Below, piece by piece: positions 26,147 to 33,776 of a stretch of DNA of 64,000 nt. This stretch comes from TMED-70 sp036164085 (GTDB taxonomy: Bacteria; Chloroflexota; Dehalococcoidia; Lucifugimonadales; Lucifugimonadaceae): assembly GCA_036164085.1 (NCBI GenBank), contig JAYZJV010000056.1, forward strand, positions 1 to 64,000. The letters run 5' to 3'. Both the position numbers and the translations under genes were made by a program. Position 1 is the first letter of the stretch; the number at the start of each line of letters is the position of its first letter. The notes below the pieces were generated by a model. That model did no database searches and was not told the origin of the DNA. It saw nothing but the letters and a program-made list of their open reading frames with translations.

Positions 26147-28663
26147 ATGACAAAAAAATTAGAGAATTTCAGATTACCAAAATATGCATCCCCAACAAAA
26201 TATAAAATAGAACTTTCACCTGATTTAGAAGCAAAAAACTTTCAGGGAAAAGTTGAAATAGATATTAATATTTTGGAAAAAACAAATGAAATTTCTTTAA
26301 ATGTTGCTGAATTGGATATACATACTATCAGTATCAATTTATCTCATTCAAATATAAAAATTATTGATTGGGAAATCGATGATCAGTATGAAATCATGAA
26401 AGTAAACTTTTCAGATTTTTTATCACCAGGAGAAATAAATTTGTCTATTTTATTTTCTGGGCTTTTGAATGATAAGTTACGAGGTTTCTATCATTCAACG
26501 TTTAAAGATTCAGAAGGGATAACACAATCAATAGCAACTACACAATTTGAATCTACAGATGCAAGAAGAGCTTTCCCTTGTTTTGATGAACCTGAATATA
26601 AATCCATTTTTTCAATTTCTTTAATTGTTAATAAAAACTTATTTTGCGTGTCAAATGCAGCTATAAAAAATGTTGATGAAAAACAAAATGACGATTTAAA
26701 AAAAATATGCTTTGAAGACACTATTCCAATGTCTACGTATTTAGTTGCTTTCATTGTTGGTCCCTTCGAGGCATCAAGATCTATTGATGTTTCTGGCACT
26801 GAATTGAGAATTATATATCCTATTGGAAAAGGTCATTTATGCGATTTTGCGTTGGAGTTGGGTAAATATTCATTGGAATATTTTTCTGATTATTATAAGA
26901 TTCCTTATCCAGGAGATAAATTAGATATGATTGCAATACCTGATTTTGCTTTTGGAGCTATGGAGAATCTTGGATGTATAACTTATAGAGAAGCTTTATT
27001 ACTTGTAGATGATAAAGAAGCAACCTCAAATGAATTGATTAGAATTGCAGATGTTATAGCACATGAAATTGCACATATGTGGTTCGGCGATCTTGTTACT
27101 ATGAAATGGTGGAATGGAATTTGGTTAAATGAGGCATTTGCAACATTTATGGCAACAAAGGCAGTAGCTGATTATAAAAAGGAATGGAATAGATGGGCCC
27201 AGTTTTCTCTAGAAAAATCAATGGCAATGGATATTGACTCATTGAATTCTACTAGACCAATTGAATATCCAGTTATCTCTCCTTCTGATGCAGATGGAAT
27301 GTTTGATTTGATCACATATGAAAAAGGAGGATCAATCTTAAGGATGTTAGAACAATTTTTAGGTGAAGAAATCTTTAGAGATGGGGTATCTTTATATCTA
27401 AGCAAACATTCATACGGAAATACTGAAACAGATGATTTGTGGGATTCTTTAGAGCAAGTATCAAGCCTCCCTGTTAAAAAAGTAATGGATTCTTGGATAT
27501 TTCAACCAGGACATCCTATAATTAACTATTCATATCAAAACAAAAAATTATCTGTTACTCAAAAAACTTTTAGATATCTAAACTCATCAGATAAAACTAC
27601 ATGGGGAGTTCCTCTTTTTATAAAATATGCTACTGATAGTCAAAATAAAGAAATGAAGTTTTTATTTGATAGTAGAGAGGAAATTATAGATTTAAAAGAA
27701 GATGTTAGTAAAATTTTTCTCAATTCAAATGCATTTGGATTTTATCGAACAAATTCAAAAACCCCAAATTTTTTATTTGACATAAAAGAATTATCTTCTG
27801 AAGAAAAATATTCTATTATTGATGATTATTGGGCTTTGATTTTAAACGGTTCAAAAAAAGTAGAATCTTTTTTAGAATTTTCAGAAAAATTTCAAAATGA
27901 AACAGACCCTGATATTTTAGGACTTTTATATTCATGCTTTAGTAATTTAAATAGGAATTTAGAAAACAAATCTTATTTACAATCAGTCGTAGAAAAGATT
28001 TTTAAAAAAACTTTACAAACCTTAGACAAGAATACAAAAAGATCAGTTAGGGAAACTCAAGCCCTTGCAGTATCTTTTAGAGCAATGACAATTATTTGTG
28101 AAAACTCTTCAGTTATACAAAAATCAAAAGATATTCTTGAGCAATATTTAGATAACAATTCTAATTATGAACCAGATATTATATCTAGTGTGATCTCAAT
28201 AAATGCCTCTAACGGAGACTCAAAACTTTTTGAAAAATATGTAGATAATATGAATAATGCTAAGACACCTCAGGATCAAGTTAGATTTCAAAGATCTTTA
28301 TCTTTATTTAAAGGTGAAAAAGAAACAGAAAAATTATTTAATCTTATTTTGACTGACGAAATTAGATCTCAAGACTCTCCATATCTTCTTGCATCAACTC
28401 TAAATAATGAATTTGCCGGATGGAAAACTTGGAATTTTATTGAAGAGAATTGGGATAAATTAACTTCTAAATTTCCAGAAAATTCTATTGTAAGAATGTT
28501 ATCTGGAATCAGAGCACTTAACAAAAGAGAATATTTTGATCACTTGAAATCATTTTTTTCTAAAGGAGAGAAAGTCAAACAAGGGAGATTGCAACTTGAC
28601 CAACATCTTGAAAAGCTAGAAATCAATGTAGAATTCAGAGAAAGTTTGAACGAAAAAGATTAA
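26147..28663 (+). CDS. M1-family zinc aminopeptidase
   Basis: An 838-residue gluzincin aminopeptidase of the PepN/ERAP type. The beta-saddle N-domain carries QFESTDARRAFPCFDEPEYK; the exopeptidase motif is FGAMENLGC; the zinc site is AHEIAHMWFGDLV followed 18 residues later by the Glu in WLNEAFA. FDLITYEKGGSILRML carries the family tyrosine. The C-terminal half (about 520-838) is the ERAP1_C-like helical domain. It lacks a signal peptide, so it is cytosolic and probably recycles peptides. It is monocistronic and overlaps the convergent PAC2 gene by 4 bp. Confidence 0.93.
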   Translation: MTKKLENFRLPKYASPTKYKIELSPDLEAKNFQGKVEIDINILEKTNEISLNVAELDIHTISINLSHSNIKIIDWEIDDQYEIMKVNFSDFLSPGEINLSILFSGLLNDKLRGFYHSTFKDSEGITQSIATTQFESTDARRAFPCFDEPEYKSIFSISLIVNKNLFCVSNAAIKNVDEKQNDDLKKICFEDTIPMSTYLVAFIVGPFEASRSIDVSGTELRIIYPIGKGHLCDFALELGKYSLEYFSDYYKIPYPGDKLDMIAIPDFAFGAMENLGCITYREALLLVDDKEATSNELIRIADVIAHEIAHMWFGDLVTMKWWNGIWLNEAFATFMATKAVADYKKEWNRWAQFSLEKSMAMDIDSLNSTRPIEYPVISPSDADGMFDLITYEKGGSILRMLEQFLGEEIFRDGVSLYLSKHSYGNTETDDLWDSLEQVSSLPVKKVMDSWIFQPGHPIINYSYQNKKLSVTQKTFRYLNSSDKTTWGVPLFIKYATDSQNKEMKFLFDSREEIIDLKEDVSKIFLNSNAFGFYRTNSKTPNFLFDIKELSSEEKYSIIDDYWALILNGSKKVESFLEFSEKFQNETDPDILGLLYSCFSNLNRNLENKSYLQSVVEKIFKKTLQTLDKNTKRSVRETQALAVSFRAMTIICENSSVIQKSKDILEQYLDNNSNYEPDIISSVISINASNGDSKLFEKYVDNMNNAKTPQDQVRFQRSLSLFKGEKETEKLFNLILTDEIRSQDSPYLLASTLNNEFAGWKTWNFIEENWDKLTSKFPENSIVRMLSGIRALNKREYFDHLKSFFSKGEKVKQGRLQLDQHLEKLEINVEFRESLNEKD

Positions 28664-29511
28664 TTGTCCTCTAGGTCTTTAAGAAAATTTTCTATTTCTG
28701 GAGGAAGATCAATTTCATCCTTTTTTGATGCTTCTATTTCAAATTGTTTAATCATTTCATTTACCTGAGGATTATTTTGAAGATTTTTATGCATTTCTAT
28801 ATATTGATTTTCTCCTTTTTTTCGTTCAGGAAATTCTTTTGAGAATTTATAAATATAAGATAAACTTTCTAACAATCTGGAAGTTGCCAGAAAATCATCG
28901 TCAAGCTTAACATAAAGAGGTATGTGTACCATCAAGGATAAAATTTCTATAGATAGCTCATCATTTAAAAGTTTTGATAATTGAGAAGTCATACTTGTTG
29001 GACCAGTGTAGTTTGATTTATTTTTCAATGTTTCATTTAAAGGCTCTGGGGGTATCCATCCTTTATAACTTCCAGTAACAGGCAAAGGTTTAGTATGCGG
29101 TACAGAATCAAACATTCCTCCAATAGAAATATATCTTTTTCCATTTAGATTTTTTATCAAATCAATAATAGCTAAATTGAAATCCTCTGCAAAATTATGA
29201 GGTTCTAAAAGATAAAGAAGAAATATATTTTCATCAGATTGGTTTTTATTTCCAAATACTACAGTGTTTGGCACTCTAATTTTTCTTTCTCCATTTTCAT
29301 TTAATAACTCAGGTCTATATCTAGTCATATCATAGTATTTACTAGGTTTCTTTAATCTTCCAATTTCTTCAAGGTTGAAAATTTTAACAAGTCTACTAAT
29401 TGAATTATGACCTACATTTCCAACATTGATCCAAGGTCTTAAAATACTAATAAAATGACTATTTTTATAGCTAGACACCGGGATATTTAGTTCAAATTCT
29501 TCTATATTCAA
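28660..29511 (-). CDS. PAC2-family protein
   Basis: A 283-residue protein matching the PAC2 family (proteasome-assembly-chaperone-like fold, also DUF75). Recognisable regions are RPWINVGNVGHNSISRL near the N-terminus, LYLLEPHNFAEDF, GKRYISIGGMFDSVPHTKPLPVTG, and PTSMTSQLSKLL followed by MVHIPLYV, the order seen in bacterial and archaeal homologues. The C-terminus is acidic and helical (DLPPEIENFLKDL). Bacterial PAC2 proteins are best known from actinobacteria that have proteasomes; no proteasome gene is visible here. It is divergent from the Nudix unit across a 310-bp gap and convergent with the M1 gene. Confidence 0.75.
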   Translation of the reverse strand: MNIEEFELNIPVSSYKNSHFISILRPWINVGNVGHNSISRLVKIFNLEEIGRLKKPSKYYDMTRYRPELLNENGERKIRVPNTVVFGNKNQSDENIFLLYLLEPHNFAEDFNLAIIDLIKNLNGKRYISIGGMFDSVPHTKPLPVTGSYKGWIPPEPLNETLKNKSNYTGPTSMTSQLSKLLNDELSIEILSLMVHIPLYVKLDDDFLATSRLLESLSYIYKFSKEFPERKKGENQYIEMHKNLQNNPQVNEMIKQFEIEASKKDEIDLPPEIENFLKDLEDN

Positions 29512-29589
29512 ATTTTTTAAATTATTTTAACTTTTAAAAAGTTTACATATTTATACTTTAAAAATAAATATTAGAAATATAAAAACATA

Positions 29590-29618
29590 TTGAAATAAAA
29601 ATTTTATATCACTATTAT
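29590..29618 (+). promoter_or_regulatory. near-consensus promoter of the Nudix leader
   Basis: TTGAAA at 29590-29595 and TATTAT at 29613-29618 are separated by exactly 17 bp, close to a sigma-70-type consensus. The predicted transcript starts near 29625, leaving a leader of about 195 nt before the Nudix ATG at 29822. The -10 box is identical to the one before hspR (51380). The palindrome at 29615-29652 overlaps the -10 box and start site. Confidence 0.6.
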
Positions 29619-29652
29619 TTAATTAAGATGATTAGTCATCTTAATTAAATAA
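29615..29652. promoter_or_regulatory. perfect 17-bp inverted repeat over the -10 box (candidate operator)
   Basis: Arms at 29615-29631 and 29636-29652 are perfect reverse complements (17 bp) around the 4-base centre TTAG. The left arm covers the last four bases of the predicted -10 box and the start site. No gene is transcribed into this point from the left, so a terminator role is unlikely. A repressor operator or a 5' hairpin are the best readings. Confidence 0.55.
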
Positions 29653-29814
29653 ACAAGTATGAAAGGAGGATATTTTAATTGGAAACGAATAATAAGCGAG
29701 GTGCTCTTAACTGAAGGCGCCAAGAGGGTTAAGATACCTCCGCTAAGAGTGAAATTATCCGGTAAGGTTTCTCCTTACCCGATAATTTCACTCTTAGTAT
29801 TTAAAGGCATTTAA
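29625..29814 (+). ncRNA. structured leader or small RNA upstream of Nudix gene
   Basis: The predicted transcript contains, in order: the 17-bp palindrome; Shine-Dalgarno AAAGGAGG at 29662-29669; an 11-codon TTG mini-ORF at 29679-29714; a helix pairing GCGAGGT (29696-29702) with ACCTCCGC (29736-29743, one bulge) enclosing CTTAAC/GTTAAG (29706-29711 / 29728-29733); and a 25-position stem at 29743-29767 / 29773-29797 with one C-C mismatch and the loop TTTCT. CTCTTA at 29705-29710 could also pair with TAAGAG at 29744-29749, which would compete with that stem. The stem is not followed by a U-tract. I do not recognise it as any known riboswitch class, tRNA, SRP or 6S RNA. Confidence 0.5.
29679..29714 (+). 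CDS. candidate 11-codon leader peptide
   Basis: TTG start followed by GAA ACG AAT AAT AAG CGA GGT GCT CTT AAC and TGA, giving METNNKRGALN. It lies 9 bases after AAAGGAGG, one of the best Shine-Dalgarno matches seen in the window. A ribosome on it would cover the 5' strand of the first helix, as in translation-dependent attenuation. The overlapping 51-codon frame from ATG 29659 lacks a ribosome-binding site. Translation is inferred, not shown. Confidence 0.35.
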   Translation: METNNKRGALN

Positions 29815-29821
29815 AAAAATA

Positions 29822-30307
29822 ATGATTAGACATTTTACATCAACTGTTTTTGTAGTACATGACAATAAAATTGCTTTGCATTGGCACGATAAAGTAAAAA
29901 TGTGGCTACCTCCTGGAGGTCATGTCGATATTAATGAAGATCCTGTTCAAGCTGCAATAAGAGAATGTAATGAAGAAATGGGTATTGATATATTTATATA
30001 TTCAGAAAGCAAATTCAAATTTCAAGAAAAAGCATTATCAAGTATTTTTCCTCCTGAAACTATACTTTTAGAAACAGTTGAAGATATTAATATAGGGACA
30101 CATGAACATATTGACTTTATTTATTTTGGTTACCCCAAAATAAATAAAGTCAATTTAAATCCAAAATGGATATGGGTTGACTCTTATACCTTGATCAACA
30201 AAATTCAATTACAAAACCCACTAGGTGATTATTTTACTCCTCCAAATGACGTTATTGTTTTAGGACTTGAAGCTATTTCTAAATTAAAAAATCTGAGTAA
30301 AAAATGA
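29822..30307 (+). CDS. Nudix hydrolase
   Basis: A 161-residue Nudix protein. The Nudix box is complete, from GGHVDINEDP to REC-NEEMGI, matching Gx5Ex7REUxEExGU, so the metal-binding helix should be active on a nucleoside-diphosphate-linked substrate. The domain starts almost at the N-terminus (VFVVHDNKIALHWHDKVKMWLPPGG). The specific substrate is unknown. The ATG has only a weak AAAGG at 14 bp, unlike the strong ribosome-binding site in its leader, which suggests regulated or coupled translation. It is convergent with the 3-hydroxyacid dehydrogenase gene, with a bidirectional terminator between them. Confidence 0.88.
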   Translation: MIRHFTSTVFVVHDNKIALHWHDKVKMWLPPGGHVDINEDPVQAAIRECNEEMGIDIFIYSESKFKFQEKALSSIFPPETILLETVEDINIGTHEHIDFIYFGYPKINKVNLNPKWIWVDSYTLINKIQLQNPLGDYFTPPNDVIVLGLEAISKLKNLSKK

Positions 30308-30323
30308 ATTTACTCAGATTTTT
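30287..30323. terminator. bidirectional intrinsic terminator
   Basis: A perfect 15-bp stem (30287-30301 with 30309-30323, loop AAATGAA) is A-rich on the left and T-rich on the right, so each strand has a U-tract in the RNA. It ends both the Nudix gene, whose stop codon lies in the loop, and the convergent dehydrogenase gene. It is the only classic bidirectional terminator among the convergent pairs in this window. Confidence 0.85.
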
Positions 30324-30343
30324 TAAGAATGCTTGCTTTTTGC

Positions 30344-31237
30344 TTAATGTTTCTTTATTTCTACGCCTGCTAATTCTTCAACGTGCTTTGCAATTGCAGA
30401 GTGGTCACTTTTACCTTCACCTTTAGTAACTAGGCTAGTGAGAACTTGTTGCAAGTTTGCAGTAACTTGTAATGGGATGTTTAAATCTCGAGCTGCTTCC
30501 ATTGCATTGTTAATATCTTTGTAGTGCAATTCTATTCTAAATCCAGGTTCAAAATTTCTGTCTACCATCATTGGAGCTTTTGCATTGATTACGTTTGAAC
30601 CAGCCAAACCACCTTGAATAGCTTTATACACAGTCTCTGGATTTACACCAGATTTTGCAGCTAATGCTAGAGCTTCAGCTAATGCATGAATATTTGCACC
30701 TACACAAATTTGATTTGCTAATTTTGTGACTTGACCTGCTCCATGTTGACCGCATAATATTGCAGATTTGCCTAAAATATCGAATAGAGGTTTTGCTTGT
30801 TCAAAATCATCAGCTGATCCTCCAACCATTATTGCTAAATCACCTGAAATAGCGAAAGGCTCTCCTCCAGAAACAGGAGCATCAAGGAAGTTTATTCCTT
30901 TATTAGAACAACCTTTTCCAATTCTTTGAGAAACACCAGGAGCAATTGAGCTCATATCTACTACCAAATGACCCTTTGAAGCTCCATCTGACACACCATC
31001 TTTGCCTAAAATTGCTGATTCAGCTTGTGGTCCATCCTGAACCATAGTAATAGTTATGTTTGTATTTGAAGATGCCTCTGCTGCAGATTTGCATCCAGTT
31101 GCTCCTTCTTTTGCCAATTCAGCTACTGGGTCTGGAAATAAGTCATAAACATAAAGTTCATAACCTGCTTTCATTAGGTTTTTTGCCATAGGTTTACCCA
31201 TAATACCTAAACCTACAAATGCTATTTTCTCTGCCAT
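30344..31237 (-). CDS. 3-hydroxyisobutyrate / tartronate-semialdehyde reductase-family dehydrogenase
   Basis: A 297-residue beta-hydroxyacid dehydrogenase. The start at 31237 (MAEKIAFVGLGIMG) has AAGGGG upstream; the open frame extends to a TTG at 31252, which is less likely. Features are the Rossmann motif GLGIMGKPMAKNLMKAGY, the substrate motif DAPVSGGEPFAISGDLAIMVGG, the catalytic lysine in GAGQVTKLANQI, and the C-terminal DINNAMEAARD. GarR/GlxR, 3-hydroxyisobutyrate dehydrogenase and related enzymes share this pattern, so the substrate is open. It lies 59 bp after the ferredoxin reductase gene on the same strand, possibly in one transcript. Confidence 0.88.
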   Translation of the reverse strand: MAEKIAFVGLGIMGKPMAKNLMKAGYELYVYDLFPDPVAELAKEGATGCKSAAEASSNTNITITMVQDGPQAESAILGKDGVSDGASKGHLVVDMSSIAPGVSQRIGKGCSNKGINFLDAPVSGGEPFAISGDLAIMVGGSADDFEQAKPLFDILGKSAILCGQHGAGQVTKLANQICVGANIHALAEALALAAKSGVNPETVYKAIQGGLAGSNVINAKAPMMVDRNFEPGFRIELHYKDINNAMEAARDLNIPLQVTANLQQVLTSLVTKGEGKSDHSAIAKHVEELAGVEIKKH

Positions 31238-31296
31238 AATTTTCCCCTTCAAAATTTTTTTTTCTATAATTTCCTATCTTATAAGAATAAGTAAAT

Positions 31297-32034
31297 TTAA
31301 TCTTTCCAAAACCTTTCTTCTAAGAAAGTGTACTCAGTGTTTTCTAATTTATCTTTAACATCTTCTATCATTCCTGGGTGACCACAAGCATATACAATTG
31401 TTTCAGTTGGATTTAATCCCCATGCTTTTAATCTTTCTTCAATGATATTATTTACCCTACCTTCAAATCCATTCCAATTTTTATTTCTATCTTCTGTAGG
31501 TCTACTCACAGACATTTCAAAAACTACGTTATCATTTTTTGATTCGAAATTACTTAGTTCTTTATCATATCCAAATTCATCAAAGTAAGAAGCACCTTCT
31601 AATACATAGAAATTGCAATTTGAATAATCTGCTTCATTTAAGTGTTTTCGTAGCATACTTACGTAAGGAGCTATACCTGTAACTGTTCCAACCATCACAT
31701 GGTTTTTGAAATCAGGTTTTATCACAAAAATTCCTTTAGCTCTTAATCTCATTGTTACAGTCTCTCCAACATTTAGTTGATCTAATAAAGGGGTTAAGTT
31801 TCCGTCTGGTGGAGGAACTAATTCTATGAAAAGTTCTATTTGATCTTCATCAGGAGAAGAAGCGATTGAGTAAGCCCTTTCAATCCCGCCAGAACCTATA
31901 GTGCAATATTGTCCAGGTTTAAAATCAAATTTTTGTTCTGGTTTAAGCCACATTTTCCATAAATCTTCAGTTAACTGTTCTTTCTTAGTTATTTTAGCCC
32001 ACTGAAATTTACCTTTTACAACGTTTAAAGTCAT
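31297..32034 (-). CDS. ferredoxin/flavodoxin-NADP+ reductase
   Basis: A 245-residue single-domain FNR of the bacterial (Fpr) type. The FAD-binding motif is ERAYSIASSP (RxYSxxS), the flavin-domain motif GQYCTIGSGG precedes it, and the NADP-binding half has VGTVTGIAPYVSMLR and VYACGHPGMIEDV, with an aromatic residue two from the C-terminus (ERFWKD). It shuttles electrons between NADPH and ferredoxin or flavodoxin. A perfect AGGAGG precedes the ATG. No ferredoxin gene is adjacent. Confidence 0.9.
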   Translation of the reverse strand: MTLNVVKGKFQWAKITKKEQLTEDLWKMWLKPEQKFDFKPGQYCTIGSGGIERAYSIASSPDEDQIELFIELVPPPDGNLTPLLDQLNVGETVTMRLRAKGIFVIKPDFKNHVMVGTVTGIAPYVSMLRKHLNEADYSNCNFYVLEGASYFDEFGYDKELSNFESKNDNVVFEMSVSRPTEDRNKNWNGFEGRVNNIIEERLKAWGLNPTETIVYACGHPGMIEDVKDKLENTEYTFLEERFWKD

Positions 32035-32217
32035 TTAATAGACCTCCTAATTTTATAATTTTGAATTAAATTTGAGAAAGTTTAATTTTTTAAACGTTAG
32101 TATTATAGACTTTTTATTTGATAATCAACAGGATTAAAGGTCTATTAAATAACTCAACAATAAAAAAACAATCCATTACTTTTTACATCAAATATATACT
32201 GTTCATATTTACGGGTA

Positions 32218-32245
32218 TTGAATAATATTAAAAAATTGTTATCAT
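32218..32245 (+). promoter_or_regulatory. probable pyr operon promoter
   Basis: TTGAAT at 32218-32223 and TATCAT at 32240-32245 with a 16-bp spacer lie just ahead of the PyrR-binding hairpin and point at pyrR. The transcript would start near 32252, about 47 nt before the pyrR start codon. The rest of the 264-bp gap back to 32035 is AT-rich; I see no gene in it. Confidence 0.4.
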
Positions 32246-32266
32246 TTATGTGATCAAAATTCTTTA

Positions 32267-32292
32267 AGTAGGTTCAGAGAGGCCTCAAGGAT
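32267..32292 (+). promoter_or_regulatory. PyrR RNA-binding hairpin over the pyrR ribosome-binding site
   Basis: The RNA reads GGUUCAGAGAGGCCUCAAGGAU (32271-32292, given here as GGUUCAGAGAGG then CCUCAAGGAU), matching the Bacillus-type PyrR binding-loop consensus UCCAGAGAGGCU-N-AAGG. The terminal AAGG at 32287-32290 is also the Shine-Dalgarno sequence, 8 bases before the TTG start at 32299. There is no terminator/antiterminator pair before the gene, so control is probably translational, as described for mycobacterial PyrR: UMP-bound PyrR would hide the ribosome-binding site. Confidence 0.75.
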
Positions 32293-32298
32293 AAATAA

Positions 32299-32850
32299 TT
32301 GAAATCTATTGAAAATTACAAAACACTTCTAGACGAAGATGATATTCGACGTGCTGTAGCTCGTTTATCTCATGAGATTATTGAATCAAATCAAGGAGTA
32401 AATAACTTGATTTTGATTGGAATCAGAACTAGAGGTCATCATATTGCGTCACGTATAGTAAATATGATAAATACTTTTGAAAATACTTCACTGGATTGTC
32501 ATTCAATTAATCCAAAATTTTTTAGAGACGATATTGAAATTCAAGATAAATCTCCAGAAATTGATTTAGATGTTAATGTTCATGAAAAAAATTTAATACT
32601 GATTGATGACGTGTTATTTACAGGAAGAACGATTAGAGCAACTTTAGAGGCTATTTTTACACTTGGGAGGCCTAAAAGCATAAAGTTAGCCGCACTAGTT
32701 GATAGGGGACACAGAGAAATTCCTATTAGGCCAGATTTCATTGGTAAAAGTATTCCAACATCTAATTCAGAGCATATAAAAGTGTTTATGAAAGAAGAAG
32801 ATGGTATAGATAAAGTAGGTTTATCAAAGGAAAGGACTGTTAAAAATTGA
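32299..32850 (+). CDS. pyrR: pyrimidine operon regulator PyrR (uracil phosphoribosyltransferase)
   Basis: A 183-residue type I phosphoribosyltransferase-fold protein. The PRPP loop is LILIDDVLFTGRTIRA; ESNQGVNNLILIGIRTRG and LAALVDRGHREIPIRPDFIGK are PyrR-specific blocks. It binds pyr mRNA when UMP is high and may also have UPRT activity. The start is TTG, preceded by AAGG inside the PyrR-binding hairpin, implying autoregulation. The stop overlaps the pyrB start (TTGA). It leads pyrR-pyrB-pyrC-carA-carB. Confidence 0.95.
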   Translation: MKSIENYKTLLDEDDIRRAVARLSHEIIESNQGVNNLILIGIRTRGHHIASRIVNMINTFENTSLDCHSINPKFFRDDIEIQDKSPEIDLDVNVHEKNLILIDDVLFTGRTIRATLEAIFTLGRPKSIKLAALVDRGHREIPIRPDFIGKSIPTSNSEHIKVFMKEEDGIDKVGLSKERTVKN

Positions 32851-33776
32851 ATCATTTAGTTAAACATTTATTGGATATAGATCATCTATCTAAAGATTAT
32901 ATTTATGATTTATTAAGTGATACAACAAAAATAAAAAACAAACAGTCCTTTTCTAAAATAAGCGGTAAAGATGTATGTGCTTTATTTTATGAAGATTCTA
33001 CTAGAACTAAATTAAGTTTTCAAAAGGCATGTAGTAATATGAATCTAAATTTTCACAATCTAGATTTACAAAAATCAAGCCTAAACAAGGGAGAGTCTTT
33101 TTATAACACGATAAAGACAATTAATAGCATCGGTATGAATTTATTTATTATAAGACATTTTTCATCAGGGGCGGCTTATTTTTTAGCAAGAAATACAAAC
33201 TCGTGTGTGATAAATGCAGGTGACGGTTCTCATGCACACCCTACGCAAACTCTTTCAGACTTATTCACCATATATGAATTAGAGAAAAAATTTGAAGATT
33301 TGGAAATATCAATTGTAGGTGACGTTTTATATAGTCGTGTTGCTAGATCTAATATTTTAGGATTCCTAAAAATGGGTTCTAGAGTAAATATATTAGGACC
33401 GAAAGAATTGATTCCAAAAGTGATAATTGAAATATATGAATCATTAGATAGATCTTTTAAAAATAAAATTCGATATTATGAAGATTTTGAAAAACCTGTA
33501 CTAAGCTCGAATTTTCTAATGGCATTACGAATTCAAAAAGAGAGATTTACTTCAAATACAATTATGGATTTTCATTCATATAAATGGAAAATTGATATGG
33601 AAAAATTAAAAAAATTCAAAAAAGACGTTTTTGTTATGCATCCTGGGCCTGTAAATGAGGAAATCGAGTTGTCTCACGAATTAGTTCATTCTGATCGATC
33701 GCTTATTTCAAAACAGGTAGAAAATGGAGTTTATGTAAGGCAAAAAATCATAGAGAGATTGTTAGAAAATGAATAA
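32847..33776 (+). CDS. pyrB: aspartate carbamoyltransferase catalytic subunit
   Basis: A 309-residue ATCase catalytic chain, which joins carbamoyl phosphate and aspartate. Carbamoyl-phosphate motif YEDSTRTKLSF, HPTQTLSDLFT, and the aspartate-loop motif MHPGPVN are present. No pyrI regulatory gene is adjacent, so control falls to PyrR. The start is TTG, overlapping the pyrR stop by 4 bp, and the end overlaps pyrC by 8 bp, so expression is strongly coupled. Confidence 0.95.
   Translation: MNHLVKHLLDIDHLSKDYIYDLLSDTTKIKNKQSFSKISGKDVCALFYEDSTRTKLSFQKACSNMNLNFHNLDLQKSSLNKGESFYNTIKTINSIGMNLFIIRHFSSGAAYFLARNTNSCVINAGDGSHAHPTQTLSDLFTIYELEKKFEDLEISIVGDVLYSRVARSNILGFLKMGSRVNILGPKELIPKVIIEIYESLDRSFKNKIRYYEDFEKPVLSSNFLMALRIQKERFTSNTIMDFHSYKWKIDMEKLKKFKKDVFVMHPGPVNEEIELSHELVHSDRSLISKQVENGVYVRQKIIERLLENE

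Noticed and set aside
29640..29800. tRNA-like stretch on the minus strand (TTCAGTTAAGAGC resembles a D-arm)
   Set aside because: No anticodon arm, no T-arm (GGTTCAAATCC-like) and no acceptor pairing could be built.
29659..29814. 51-codon ORF from ATG across the leader
   Set aside because: No ribosome-binding site before it, and its 3' half is the big inverted repeat; the TTG mini-ORF has the strong Shine-Dalgarno sequence.
32035..32266. Terminator/antiterminator pair for Bacillus-style pyr attenuation
   Set aside because: No GC-rich stem followed by a U-run lies between the promoter and pyrR; the PyrR site overlaps the ribosome-binding site instead.
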